Source of the DNA: Mycteria americana
Taxonomy: Eukaryota; Chordata; Aves; Ciconiiformes; Ciconiidae
NCBI RefSeq assembly: GCF_035582795.1
Contig: NC_134366.1
Coordinates: 107,763,756-107,827,755, forward strand
Direction of reading: 5' to 3'
Length of the DNA stretch: 64,000 nt
A program made the position numbers and the translations under genes. Below are positions 50,201-63,433 of this stretch, piece by piece. Below the pieces are notes generated by a model that was given only the letters and a program-made list of their open reading frames with translations, was not told where the DNA came from and did no database searches. Position 1 is the first letter of the stretch. Every line of letters starts with the position of its first letter.

Positions 50201-53200
50201 TGTTTACACTAGGACGGTAGAGAGAAAGAAAGGAAAAGAAGAGAGCAGAAAGAAAATACAGTAAAAATAGAACAACAGCTTTATACCTCCATCATTCTGA
50301 GGTTGGGTTTTTTAGTTACAAGACACTCTGATGAAAGAAATTGAGTACGTTTACTTTTTTTCCACTACCTAAGGCAATGTATGTATTCATAGGTAGGGGA
50401 AATGGTGTCTTTTAACTATTTCAATTAAAATATCACACACTGTTAAGACAAATTAATGGCTTTTCTGAAATAACTACAGTGGGTGAGGCTGTCCTACTTA
50501 AGTTCCAATATGGCTTCAACACAAAGAGTTAGGAAAGGCTTCTAGGCAGCAGAAGCTGATCTTATCCCATAGAATATTCCTTGCCTCAGGCTTGTTGCCT
50601 CCCACTTACGTATTTTAAACACTAGGAATTTCTGGAAGAATTGCACATGCCCTGTCGATCTCAATACCATATCAAAGGATCAGCACCTAAAGTCTTACTG
50701 GACTGGCTGACGCACAAATGTCAGACCTCCCTATGCCATCCAGAGGAGACTCAGGATTTTAAGAATACATCACTGTGTTGTAATGAAGGGCGATTTAAAA
50801 CGTAGAGATATACTTCACATTACCGTGTTACAACCAGTCCCTTGATCTTTCGTTTCACTAGTTAAATCTCCAAACTGAGGACCAACTGAAACCAGCTTAC
50901 CCCTTGCATACTGCTGCCCTCACTTCAGATTTTTAAAACAAAGCTCTACTTTGGTATCCAAAGAGTCTAAAGGGAATATAAATTATTAATAGTGTTATCT
51001 ACAGTGGAGGTCTGCCCCAGTTTCAGCCACTGGTGTAACTGCATCCCAGCAAACCTTAGAAGCAGCAGGAAAATCCAGTCTTTTTGCTGTACAAGTTTAC
51101 CCCTAGCTCACATCAGGTTGGTTTTCAGTAAAAATAGTGGCTTACAATGGTGTACTTGTATGGTGCTCAGCAGCTGTCCGCTGGTAGCTAAAATCAGGCC
51201 GCATTCTCAGTAAAGACAAGACCTTAATCAGAAGCCTTAGCATTGATAACAGTCTCTGCTGTCTGTGGACCGAGTAAAATCTCAGAGGGAGACACATTCT
51301 CAGCGCTTTTAGAACTAGTCACCTTCCATCCAAAAAATACCCTCCCCGAACACCAGAATTCATGAGTTCATTCTGTCTCAGACTCTGGAGAGTTTATGGC
51401 TGAAGAATTTTGAATGCTATCATCAGTCGGGTGTTAGAGGCACGCACTAGAAAAAGAAAGGCATTTCTTTCAGCCTGAATGCCCCAAGTTCATACCAGGC
51501 AAGCGTTTGACTAGGCATTTCTTCTACAAGAATAATTTTTTTATTGTTGTTACAATAAATGCGTTGGGAGGCTCCTAAAACAGACTTCAGGGCTGTGCTT
51601 GAGGGATACAAATACCAGCTCATTAAGGATAAAAGCTAAACACCAGTGACTGAAAACATGTTAAACCCTACTTCTCAGTGCTAGTTTTTAATATAATACC
51701 AAAGCAACAACAACCACTAAGAAAATGTAATCATTTAAAACAGCTGCTCTGTCTTTCATGCTATTTTCTGATCAGTGTCAGGGGATCATTAATGTCTGCA
51801 GACAAAAAGCTTTTATAAGATTGAATCAGTGACAATTTAACAGAGTGCAATGCAATGTCAGATTTCAGTCCAGACTCAATCCAGGGCCCGTGTCATGGGG
51901 AGAGGATGAAGGAATATCTGTGCCTTAAAAGCAGATAGAAGAGATTCTTTTTTAGCGTTTGCTTGCTCTGTTCTTTCTGAATAGTGCAAATATACCAAGT
52001 ACTTAGAAGGAACTGGTCTTTGTTTACTATGAACAGTGGTTAGCAATTGTCCAAAAAGAGGATAAGCTGCTGATCTCTTTATAAGCGCATTTCTTAGGAC
52101 ATTGCTGCATGTGTGTGACAACTTAGACTAGAAAGAATTCCACTGATACCACATTTTTTCATATGAGACCTGGAATAACAACTCAGCCACAAATTAAGCA
52201 GGCTAAATCCAAATGTGATAAGCAGGGTAAGTGTGTTTTTCTTGGGTTCAGACTTTATGGAATGATAAGGAAGCAAACCTGACTGCATTTACATGGTGGG
52301 AGTCAGAAGGTGACATCTCACTTTTGAGCCACGCATTCATCCATCTTCCTAGAAGAAGATTGTTACATCTCTTATATCAGATTAGATTCTCTTACATGCA
52401 GAAGCTTCATCTACATCTATAATATCAATTAAGATGTGTAAAATGTGTCTGGCTTTGTTGGGAACATGAGAAAAATCATCCCAACTGAAATAAACCAGGA
52501 AAGCCTTAGAGTAGATAGAGTTATGTCAACAAAATAGCCTTTATTCTGTAACGGAGAGATCTGTAGAGAACTTCTGTTGTTAGTATTGTTGCTTCTGCAC
52601 TGAAGAGAGAAATCTGGCTGGTATAGTTCTCCCACTGTAGTCATGCCAGGAAATATTTCTAAGCACAGACAAGGCATTCAGTGGCACAGTCCTCTACAGA
52701 GTTGCACCTGGTGTGACCACTTACATGCATGCAAAATGGCACCATCATGTCCAGATGAGGATAATAGTGTTTTACAGTTACATTGCATCAATGTAAATGA
52801 TGAGAGAAGGTGCAAGGTAGTGCAAAAACAGGCCCAAGCACTCTCATTCAGAGGGGTGTGACAGTGAGTCCAAGCGTGGAATTAAACGAGCAGCTCTTCA
52901 GCAGTCATGCTGGCATGTCCTCCATTTGCACGCAGCCATCTATTCCCACACTACCCTCTCTCCACACTATCCCATTTCTGCCAGGCAGCTGCACAAGGAG
53001 CTGGACTGGAGAATATTACAGGGTTCATAGCACAACCCTACCAACCCTACCACACTCTGTGTGGCCGCAGCAGAGTGTCTGGCACCGGGACGTAAGCAGT
53101 GCCACTGCTGCACGCCAAGCAATGGCCTATGAGAGCTACTCTCAGAGAGTCTAAAAGGAACTGCTGCTCTTTATTTTTGTAGCTAGTGAATCACCAAGGC

Positions 53201-55239
53201 AGAGCTGTGCAGCACCACTGATATCTGACAGTCTCACTCTACATGAGTAACCAGTTCGCTTACCCAGAAGTATTTTTGTGATTGGGATTAAATTTATGTG
53301 ACATGAACAGTGGTGTACCAGAAAGTGGTGTACATTTCACCATTACGGTCTCATGTCTGAAAGGGGTCTGATGTTGCATTGCACCCCCTGGTAAGAGTAT
53401 TATGCCAAGGATATCAAGACTGTCTCAAATAAGAGGCAGCACGTAGCCAACAGGGAGCTGATTTACCTCAGACACAAAAAAAGAGATGTTCTCATGGCTT
53501 GGGTATGGTCAGCTGGACTATGGCAGATTTAACTTGAGCTACGGTAAGACATTATTGCACTTCTTTACTGTCCACTCCTGCCATTCTGCTGGCAAGACTG
53601 CCTTCTGCAGGACAGTCATCAAACGTGTGTTATCTCAACCATTTCAGTGTAAAGTGCAACATTTCAGATCAAACCATTGTTCATAAGCACTTAGCTGACA
53701 TGCAGAGAATGTATATCTTTACATCTGCCAACTCTTAACGTACAGGCAGTAATTTCTATCAGAGAAGACAGACAGTCTTGGAGAAGAGCAGCCTCCCAGG
53801 TGCAGAACCATTCCCCTACCTGAAAACTACATTTATAGCATTCAGGAGAAATTTATGCCACTTTTCTGGCATATAAAGCCATGCCCTTAGTGACTAGTAG
53901 ATATAGAAACAAAGACATTATAATTATTTATAACATTTTGAAAAAGAAAGCATTCATTATAGGGCTTCTTTCAAAAAGCACATATACATCTAAGCTTTTT
54001 TTAAATGATGTGTTTTTTATATAGGTGAAGTTGATATAAAGTTGAAATAGTGCAATTTTAAAACAAAAGTTAGTGCAGGAATCAAACTACAACAACAACA
54101 AAAAACAAAACAGAAGTTGTAGATTTTTTTTTTTGTGTGTGGAAATACTTTACTGCCTGGGTTCAAAGGAAAGCATACGGGTCTGTTTTCAAAAGCACCA
54201 AAGTGCTTTTGAAAGGTATACATCCTCCAATTAGCTCTCAGTGAGATTAAGATTTTCTTTTGGGAATGCAACTAGGATGCTTTTGAAAATAACATCTCTA
54301 ATCTTAGTGTGGGATTTGGTTTTGATGTCAGGTGACGATGTCTAACAAGCTGCTATCAGTCAAAGAGATACTATCAAATAAAAAAGTGCATTTCCTTTGT
54401 TAATGTTACAAGTAACAGCAAGGAAAATAATTGGAGAAATATTTTCTTCTCATGTACATTTAACAGCACTTTGTAACTCAGTTATAGAAGTGGATAACAT
54501 CCCACTGTTCAGTCTTTCAAACAGCAACATGAAAGGCTGACAGCTTTAAAATGGAAAAATATGGGTACTAAAACATTAGTATTATGAAGAAAACTTGGGA
54601 AGAACTTCAGTTTGAAGTGAAATAATTTCTAATGCATTTTATGAAAGTCATTTGTTTTAGTTAATGCTATCCTTTTGAATTAAGAAGTTGTGTTGGGAAG
54701 CCCTTGCCTGTTGCCATGAGTTTAATGTTGAGATAAAGGAATAGCTGATGCTTCTTATTAGAGTAGCAAAAAAATAAAAATGCAAAAACTCCTAAGGTAA
54801 ACTGGCCACACTGAAGACCATAAACATTTTCTCTTTGCACAGAGGCATCACATCAGCTTGAGAAAAACGAACAGAACAAAGGCAGGAAACAGAAATAGCT
54901 AGACTTCAGTAATGAACTGTAGACAAGAGAGGAAAGATGATAAAGGCAAATTAGCAGGTATACCTGTGCAGTGAGTAATGATTATTTTTCTGTGCCTGAG
55001 GTTTTATCTTTCTTTCTTTCCCAAGATCACTAAGAGAAGGGCAGTAGGGGGATAGGAGGTGTAGGGTGTGTGTGTGTCTGTGTCTGGTTTTTCTCACACA
55101 CAGATGCACACACACACACTAAAAATCTTTCCACTGGCTTTTAATTTTAGTAACTTATTTAACCCAACTGGAAGAGAATCTACAACTTCTTGCTTTTAAC
55201 ATTGCTTTAACATTATAAATATTCCAAATGTTATAAAAT
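47245..55239 (-). other. AHRR: Probable AHRR 3'UTR and/or gap (8 kb)
   Basis: No coding exon or transposon was recognised between the AHRR stop and the CpG island. A poly(A) hexamer at 47266-47271 (-) lies just before the island, with others at 53170-53175 and elsewhere. The lack of repeats contrasts with the introns and fits a long 3'UTR, but that is inference. Several small open frames here (for example 52810-53154 +) show no domain. A TG/CA microsatellite lies at about 55060-55120. Confidence 0.4.
47266..47271 (-). terminator. Candidate distal AHRR poly(A) signal
   Basis: AATAAA on the - strand in a very AT-rich 60-bp tract that abuts the CpG island of the next gene. Such a position is typical of the 3' end of a gene running into the promoter of its neighbour. 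Confidence 0.35.
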
Positions 55240-56359
55240 CTATTGTAAAAATGTACATTCAGTGGTTTTATGAGGCACAGGACCTGCTAATGTATTTTCA
55301 GGGAAGCTCACGTGTACTCTGTTCTGTCCACTGTTGGACAATGGTGGAGAATCCAGGGGCTCACGCTTGATTGCTTGAACCGAGCAGGGGTTTTTAAATT
55401 CACACGGCATTTTAAACACCTCGTTATTCTGCTCTTTCTCCTCCCCTGGGCTGGGGCTGTAGAAGTGGCCATAGCACGCCGTGTGCGGCAGGTCAGGTAT
55501 GCTTTCCAAACACCCAGAGGAGTTCTGAGGGCAAAACGGGGCCACCTCCTTGCTACGTGAACCCTTGTAAGATCTGTTCAAGTTTAGGTTGTTGGGATGA
55601 TTTGCTACGATGCATTGCCAATTATGAGGCGTGTAAAGGCAGTGCCTTGGCTTCTGACAAAGTGAGGCTGGCTCATAGAGGTCCGGTTCTGTTTTGAGGT
55701 GCACTCTATTGGGGTAGCTAAACACCTGCTTTCTCACTGAGCTGTTCTCATCCAGCCAGGCTCGGTTTTGCGATGTCAGGTAGTTATCTGCAATGTTTTC
55801 GGAATCGGAATCATATTCCGTTTTGATAGGCATCTCCAAGGGAAAGGCTGTGTCATAGAGAGACTCTGAGGATATTAACGGTCTCTGTGGTTTCAGATGG
55901 TCCGTCACGTAGTTCTCCGCACAACGCTGTTGTACGCCCGAGTAAGACTGGCAGCTTTCTGCACTCCCCCAGTGGGAAGGGCAAGTTGATGCTAAATTTA
56001 AGAAACTTTGGTCTCTGTTGTAGAATGATCCAACTCTCCTGTTTGAACATGTATTCATTCGCTGGCTCATAGAACAAGAACTTGAGTTTTTTAAAGTCCA
56101 GCTACTGTTTGTGGTGCAGTTGTTTTGAACACCTAAAACTGTTGTGTTAGAACTGAGAGGTTCCTCTTGCATAAAACACTCACCGTTTGTATGAGGCTCA
56201 AACTTCACTTTTACATTATCTTGTTCATTTTTTACTGCTGTCCAGTTAAGATGCTTCCACTGGCCCAGAGTTTCAATGGCACTGTTATAGGGAAGTCCTT
56301 CCAGGTTTCCTTTCAAACTGGCAAAACTGCTTGGTATCTTCAGTTGTTCATCTTCTTCC
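55240..56359 (-). CDS. AHRR: AHRR terminal coding exon: C-terminal repression region
   Basis: This 1,120-nt exon encodes EEDEQLKIPSSFASLKGNLE and on to TTECTFLQ and TAG (55242-55240). AHRR, a bHLH-PAS protein, competes with the aryl hydrocarbon receptor for ARNT and recruits corepressors. Visible family marks are the IKTE (followed by YDSDSE), LKTEPD and IKREPLDSP motifs and the CTFL end, all shared with mammalian AHRR. These three lysine motifs correspond to the SUMO sites known in human AHRR. A fourth consensus, VKFE, lies earlier. The rest is Ser/Asn/Cys-rich and poorly conserved. The exon starts after TTATTGAAAG in phase 2. Confidence 0.93.
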
Positions 56360-58911
56360 CTTTCAATAACAGTAGAAAAAAATCAGTCAATCAGAGGTTT
56401 CTAAATGGATGTTTTCTGGGATACAAACGGAGTTTTCCATATATTACAAGTGATACTTTGTCCTTAACTTAACAGGGGACTCTCACGGTCTTGTCCATAT
56501 AACCTTTGCATTTGTTCGAGAGAAAAAAAGAGTGTACACGCATCTGGGCATCAATGTGTTTGCACAGCTACCTTTCTGTGGCACTGTTTCATTTAAATTC
56601 TGACATGCATTTACTCTTCCATTTCAGGCACACAGTTCACAAAGACCTTAAATATTGTAGTACAGTATGGTAACTACCTTACACTTCTGTTCTTCCCTTA
56701 AAATATGTCTAAATAATATTTGTGTACAGAAAAATCTAGAGATAATATGTGAAGAGTATCTTAAATGAGATGTATTTTGTTAACAAGGCATTATTTGGAC
56801 ACATAAGAACTTTCCGATTGAAGTGATTTGAGGGAGAACCATGACGGTCTTATATTTTGAGAATGCAGAGTTAGCTGAGAGGAAATAAAATGCCTGAATT
56901 AAACGTCCAGAATAGTCACAGATGTTCTAATTGGGTGTATGTTTGTTTTACGTGTCTAACTTAATTTATGTTGTCTTTTGTTTTCTGAGATGGCCAGTGA
57001 ATTCATTTTCCATGACCTCCAGCTGAAGTACTCAACATTAGTGAAGAGCTCTGGCAGAGAAAGTTGCCTGAGCGTTTCCATGCCCGATGCAGCAGTTTTC
57101 AGAACTTGAGGTCCAAATCTTCAGGTTCAGGATTTGTCTGGAATTGACTGACGTGCTGATTCCCGACCAGGCAGGATCGGTGCTACAAACCTGCCCCCTC
57201 CCTCTCTGAACAAGAAGTGGACATCTCAATAAGAAACCCAGCATGAAAACCTGGAGAGCTAGTAAGGGTTTCAGAAGGCTTTTTTCTTAGCTCACAATTA
57301 GCAATTTTTTCCTTGGATATGGACTCAATGTGCAAGTATAGGATTTTCCAGCAGAGGGAGTCCATGTTGTTACAAAGAGAGAATGTCCCACTGTAATAAA
57401 TGTACAATAAAGGAGAGTATTTTCTCTCTCTTTTTCCATTAAGTATTAAATATTTTCAGTCCTCTGGTAAATATTGTTATTGTTATTATTGATAGTCTTG
57501 AGATGCAAATGGTATGATACAAGTTTGCTGCAGAACTAGTTTCTCAGGAAATAGTCTAATTGGGAAGCAATGGACTGAACAAAATGCAATAGTCACAAAA
57601 GCTTAGACCCCCAAATGAAGAATTTTACAGTGAAATAGTATCTAGTGAAAATTCTCCACAAGAATGTATGTTTCCAGGAAGACAACATACATTTTAATAA
57701 AAAAAGTAGTAGTAAGGATGAAGTCTATTGCAGACTGTCAGGAGGACAGAACTGAACATAATCTCCAAGGCTAACTCTTGTAACGCTTCAGTCTGCAGGA
57801 ACTATCAAGCACAAAGGAAGGATTTTAACCACTCAGAGGGTAAAAATGTAACTAAATAAACATCAAAGAGCGTGCTTAATTACACAGCAAACAATTTAGT
57901 ACAGACTTGAATACAAGAAACAGCCCCTTTTAATCTGCTCCTTAATAGCACGGCAAGATGATTCTTGTGCCGTCCCAGTAAAGGTAAAGAGTTCCACCAC
58001 CCTCAGGTGGGAGCTCCTCTGCTATTCACATGGATCCTGGGAGATACGCTGCCTGCAAGTGATATCTACTATAGAAGTTCAAAGACTTTTTCATTTATTT
58101 CTTCCACCTGTGAGGCATCCTAAAGGAAAAAAACAGTGGTAACAGCCACATTTTTTCCACTGGGCCAGATGGTGGCTGTGTACACCTCCTGACCCCTGCT
58201 CATTCAGTCCACCCTCTTACCTCTTCCCTCAGACCAGCTTGAAGAGATACCTCAACAAGGCCCACAGGAACTGGAACAGACAATCCCATGGGGGAAGGAA
58301 GAAAAGCCTATTTGGGAGGAAAGGGTAAAACCCAGCGGAGAGGTCCTCTTTGAATGCAAATCTGTGAGATTAGCTTCCACTCCAAGGCTGAGCCTACAGC
58401 CAACTAGATGTATCTATCTACAAACATACAATGAATATGAGCATCCCTGTTTAGATTATGTTGAACATCCACAACTAAAAACACGAGCTCAACTGTCATC
58501 CATAAAGAAAAAAAAAAAAAAGCTTAACATAATCAAATGTTAAAAAGTAGAAAAACCAGGACAATAAATCAGCGAAGATTTTCAGCTGCAAAGTAAAACA
58601 ATACCCCAAAATACATTTTTATGCAAGAAAGTCAAAACATATTACTAATCAAGCATTTTGGCTTTGAAGTATTCTGGTTTAGTATGTATGCACACTCAAC
58701 TTCAGAAGAAAAAAATACTGAAGAAAAGAAATAAATATTGTTTAGGATTATAACAGCCATTTCGTATGATCCAAGACAAAAATTTATTTCCATTTTGTAA
58801 GCAAACTAAATCCTTCTCATTCAGCTCTTCTCTTAGGTCACTACAGTCCTTTTACCTTTTAAAGATCTCATACATAAAGAATACATTAATTTTTCTGGAA
58901 AATATACTTAC
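56360..58911 (-). other. AHRR: AHRR intron
   Basis: A 2.55-kb intron of unique-looking sequence. I examined short open frames (for example 57038-57244 -) and found no splice-supported coding. An A14 run lies near 58508. Confidence 0.6.
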
Positions 58912-59053
58912 TTTAACATTTGCTGTTGGGCGAGGACATATTCTGAACAACCACTTCGATACAGAAGTTGAGTGTTAGCTTGAACCCAGACCCAATGATC
59001 TTCATTTGTTTGTACTTTGACTAGGGAAATGCCATTTTCTCCATTATTCTTTG
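58912..59053 (-). CDS. AHRR: AHRR coding exon
   Basis: This 142-nt exon lies between TATCATATAG and a GTAAGT donor, with two bases in and two out. It encodes [20 protein letters not shown] then [20 protein letters not shown]. The W-x-WVQ-x-N-x-xLLYR pattern is the vestige of the PAS-B strand region of AHR-type proteins. In AHRR this region is degenerate and does not bind ligand. Confidence 0.88.
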
Positions 59054-60001
59054 CTATATGATATAAAAGAAAATCTATTTTAATACAAGCAGTATTTAGT
59101 ATTTTTTCTTACCTAAACTATGGGTGAATGTTCACAGGTTTGTTTGCTGCCCTGGAATCATCAGCGTAGGAAAGTACAAGCTAAAATATGTCACAAAACT
59201 AGGCAAATTACATTTTAAAAATAAAATTTGAAAAACCTAATGAGGCACTTAAACTATAACCAAGGATTTTTCAGTATTATTAGTTCATTATAATTTTTTC
59301 CTCTCAGTAATAGTACTATACCAACAAGAAAATGTTCATGAAAAATGGGGCTATGACAGAGGAATGGTTTTAAAGAAGTTAAAGGTTTCCAGCAGGTATG
59401 TCAGAAGGCTGAGTACAACTCTACTCAAGAAGAAGTTGCCCATTGGGGTAGACGCACCATCAAAATTTTATCCATTGTAAAATATGAAATACAGCATAGA
59501 CTCTCATAATATTGCCACAGCCAAACACTGGAAAAGCATGAGTCAAAGCTGCAAGCAAATAATGAGTTTTAAAGACAATACATTCTAATTTTCCTCTGTT
59601 TTCTGATCTTTGGGGAAAACTAGCATTTGTAACATATCATCCAGTTTTCCTCAAAGAGGGATTGATACTGTCATTAATTATGAAGATTTTCACATAATCT
59701 TATTAAATTCAGTGCTGCCATTTTTAGGAAAGCATACATTGAGTATACATATTTACTATGATAGTTTATATATCTGTAAACTTGGCATCACAGTATTTCT
59801 GCCCACTCTGAAAAGCAGACTGATCACTACTGTCTTTTGAGGCAGACAATTTTTTTTTGCATTTTTTTAAAGAAGGGCTTTTAGAGAGAAGAAAAAAGAG
59901 AGCATTGGGACCAAAACCTGAAAAACCTAACAGGAGAAAAGAAAAGACAAGGTTCTTTCTCCATAAACTGTATATAATCCAGAAGTACTTAGCAGACACA
60001 C
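59054..60001 (-). other. AHRR: AHRR intron
   Basis: A 0.95-kb intron with no recognised element. Confidence 0.6.
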
Positions 60002-60117
60002 CTTTGACTTGGTTTTCAGCAATCTGTAACACATTAGTGAAAGCGGCACCTTCATGACTGTTTCTTCCATATAATTCTGCTGCTTCACACAGCCCTGAAT
60101 TACCTTTGGAACTGGAG
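60002..60117 (-). CDS. AHRR: AHRR coding exon
   Basis: This 116-nt exon lies between GTTCTCTACAG and a GTGTGT donor. It encodes SSSKGNSGLCEAAELYGRN then SHEGAAFTNVLQIAENQVK. It aligns by pattern with the AHR segment E-A-E-L-x-x-R...AEN-x-V, again strongly diverged as expected for AHRR. Phases (2 in, 1 out) match both neighbours. Confidence 0.85.
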
Positions 60118-61806
60118 CTGTAGAGAACAGAAAATGTGAAAAATTCTTTGTCAGTGAATGACAACACAGTAAAATCACAAACTCTGAACGATGTGATCTT
60201 CAAGCTGTTGACCATTAGCAAAGATTTGAAATATATAGTTTAAATATATGGTTTAAATATATGGTAACCAACACTAAATAATTATCTATGTTTCCTGCAT
60301 CATTTGGTTGCTCAAACTAGTATATGACTGCAATTCTGCATTCAATGAAGAGGAACAGTTATGTTTAGGAATATTCTGCTCACAACTCACTATATCTGGA
60401 ATAATAAGTTTCAGCGTGAATTGAGACAAATGCTGTGTATATTCTGCTCTGCCTATTCAAGTACATTCAAGGTACGTACATCACACTGACCAGCAATGCA
60501 CTTAAGAGTTAGCATGACTTCAATTTGCAATAATCGTCACATGATTTGAACTAATTTCTTCCAGTCTTTAGTTCAAAATGCATGTTAGGGCTTGGAAAGG
60601 GTGCAAAGTCCGTAACACTGCTTTACAAATTTTTCCCTTTATTAAAACCATCAGAAAAAAAATTACTATATAAATTTGCCCACCATCCCTGGCTAGCATG
60701 TTTCAGGCCTGAACCAAGGGAAACACTGAAGTTAAATGCTCACTTCATTCCTGTCAAATCCTTGGCCACTGTCCAGTCAGTTAGTAAAACTTAAGTAAAG
60801 CACCTCTCTTCTAGCAGCTGAATTCTGATCATCAATTAATTTCACCTGGGCCACTGAAAAACTAGCAAGTGGAAATGACTTTCCAACTCTATTCCAAAAG
60901 CCTGCATAGTCCATTATATCAGCCTCCCCGTAATTTAATTCTTGTCAAAAGGATGTATGTGCTAGAACCGCATTACACGTCTGGATAGTAAATCCACACA
61001 TACACAAGCATATTCTAATTAAAAGCCAAATTATGATGCTGTCAGTCACACTGAGGAGCAGTTTGCTTCACAGCAATGGACCTCATTGCTGTAAGCTTAT
61101 ATTTAACCAAATAAGGGAAAACATAATCCTAGCCCCAAACATCAACTAAAATTCAATCCTAGAAGAGTAACGAAAATAAGTGTTAGGAAGGAAATGAGTC
61201 TGAACACAATCTGTCCTGATCTTCTGTGATTGCTACCGAGTGATCAGCCCCAGGCCATTTAGTGCAATTGTAGACTTATGTGTTCATAAGCCTTTTGTTG
61301 CAAGATAAATACATAAAGCAAACACATTTCATTTGGCTCTATGTGAACACCCATACACACACACTTTCAGCTTTCTAAAGTTTTCCTTTTCCTTTGTTTG
61401 CTACCAAAACACCCAGGTCCAAATAATTGTGCTACCAGAAGATACTGAAATTTGAGAACTCTCAGTAAAAATACTTTATCTTTTCCACTTTTACAACCAG
61501 TAGAATGATTTAATGCCTTGGTAACTTCTGAAGGTTAGGAAGATATCCTAACTTTCCAGTTTTTATATAAAATGAGACATATATAATAATGTAATAATAC
61601 ATATAATATATAAAATACAACATATTATATAATATAACATAGTTACTATGTATTATATAGTTAAATCCAGATAAATTATTCACTTTTCTAAGAAAGACTT
61701 TTGAAATGGAGAGTTATTTAGCCTAATTTGTGCTTTTTACATGCTTAATAAACATACAGCCCATAGTATACTTTACTAACTGCTAGAAAAATTAATTTGA
61801 AAATAC
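60118..61806 (-). other. AHRR: AHRR intron with AT-rich microsatellite
   Basis: A 1.7-kb intron. A (TAAT/ATAT)-rich tract at about 61565-61665 is nearly pure A+T. A 16-bp duplication of a GTTTAAATATATGG unit lies near 60238-60265. Nothing else was recognised. Confidence 0.6.
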
Positions 61807-62006
61807 TTTGTATTCATTGCTGCTGCATCATCAGCTTTCTGTTTTGCTTTCACAAGCAGGCTTTTCATCTTCATTTCTGTCATGGAAGGGAGCAGAAGTG
61901 GAACCACTATGCAGAATAAGGACAGCTGAGGTGGCAATACTGTTCCTGATGAGGACTTCTTCCTTTGTCCAAAAAGAAACTTTAGTTTGCCTTGGAACTG
62001 CATTGT
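61807..62006 (-). CDS. AHRR: AHRR coding exon
   Basis: This 200-nt exon follows TTTTGTGTAACAG and begins [20 protein letters not shown], then [18 protein letters not shown] and the [20 protein letters not shown] helix. [13 protein letters not shown] and LPPxLSLFC are diagnostic of AHRR over AHR. The donor is AA before GTATTT, phase 2. Confidence 0.93.
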
Positions 62007-63299
62007 CTGTTACACAAAAAAAACAATAGAATTCTCTTAAGCATTTAGTGCATAAACATTTAAAATGCTAATACAACCTATAGACCCTGTTGTTTAACAC
62101 CAAACCCAGTTTTGAAACAGGGAGGTAAACTAGGAATGTCATTATCTTCATACAATTTAAACCACGCCATTTCAGAGGCATGGTGAGTGGAGGTACTATC
62201 AACAGCAAAATGAGACATTTGAGGCTGGTTTTTGGTTTTTTCTCCCCTGTGTACTTAAAGTACAAGTTCTGCGTTATGTTCTGTTCGCCAAGACGGGCAG
62301 CGTATGGTGGTGCAAACAGCTATTTCCTCTGTGCCTCACTCTGAAGCTGGAACTATTGTTTTTCCATGCTCTGTTCACTCCAGTGAAATGGTTCCTGATC
62401 TTCTTTCCTCTTGCCCTGCACTTTCTCTGGGAAGTATACGGACTGGCACAACCCAAGGGCTGTGCACACAGACGCCGAGGCTGATGCCCAAGCTAACCAG
62501 ATACTAACTATATAGTTTGGAAGGAACCATCTATCCTTGCCTCAAATCTCCATATAATCAGAAGGCAGAGATCAAGTTAATAGCAAGCTGCTGCCTCTCA
62601 GTGAAAAAATTACCTACCACAAAATGACCAGAGAAAAATCAGTCCATTGGAGTTGGGCATTTTCCAGAGCTACAAGATTAAAACAGGGATGCAGAAATGA
62701 CTAACTGGTACGGCTGTTCAGACCTATAGTCTTGCAGCAAATGAGCATCTGAGAGAGAAGTCGCATTTCCCTGTCTCGTGCTGATCCTCTCATTTTCTTT
62801 CGTACTTTGACATAAGAAGAAACAGCATTGGTCTTTACTAAGCAAATGGGGAAGTGATTTCTAGAAATGAGCTACTCCTAGTAAGGATATTTGAGGAGCG
62901 TGTGAGAGACTTTCTAATTCTGCTTTTTTATCATTAAAGGACCCTTTACAAAAGGCGAAAGTGGATCCTTATTAATCCTGTTCCTTAAAGCAAATACCTG
63001 GTGCTTAAATGTTAATCGTTGAAACTCAGGCTTGCCACCCTTTTGCTAGACTCGTACAAATTGAGCTTAAAACATAGAAGTTTATAGATTCTTTCAACTT
63101 CTTTTCTCCCATCACTCTTTATACATATTAATAAATGTCTTTAGGTGTTTGTTGTTAGTGCACAGCAAATTAAAAGTGTATCCTGTCCATGGCTCTCCAC
63201 AATATTTATGTTCAATATTTATGTTGAAATATTTTTCAAAGGAAGCAATTAAAATCTAGTATGTCATGACTACAGTTCTCTAAGTGAAATTATACTTAC
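62007..63299 (-). other. AHRR: AHRR intron
   Basis: A 1.3-kb intron. No repeat, RNA or coding signal was recognised. Confidence 0.6.
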
Positions 63300-63433
63300 A
63301 AGGAAGCCAGAAGTACTGTCCAACAAGCAGCGAACTCGGCAGATGAAACAGCGAGTTAAGAAGGAAGAATAATCTGTTGTCATGCTGTCATTCTCTTGTG
63401 CTTTAAACAATTTACTGAGAATATATTCTTCTC
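63300..63433 (-). CDS. AHRR: AHRR coding exon (first visible)
   Basis: This 134-nt exon follows TTGTTCCTAG. It encodes [20 protein letters not shown], then [20 protein letters not shown] and SGFL before GTAAGT. The [17 protein letters not shown] block is the hallmark after PAS-A in AHR-family repressors. It enters with two bases of a codon, so the upstream PAS-A and bHLH exons lie right of the window. Confidence 0.95.

Noticed and set aside
52810-53154. 114-codon open frame on +
   Set aside because: It lies in the probable AHRR 3'UTR on the opposite strand, without a recognised domain.
55240-63433. Identity as AHR instead of AHRR
   Set aside because: The [13 protein letters not shown] segment, degenerate PAS-B, KREPLDSP and the CTFL end are AHRR features, and the Gln-rich AHR activation domain is absent.
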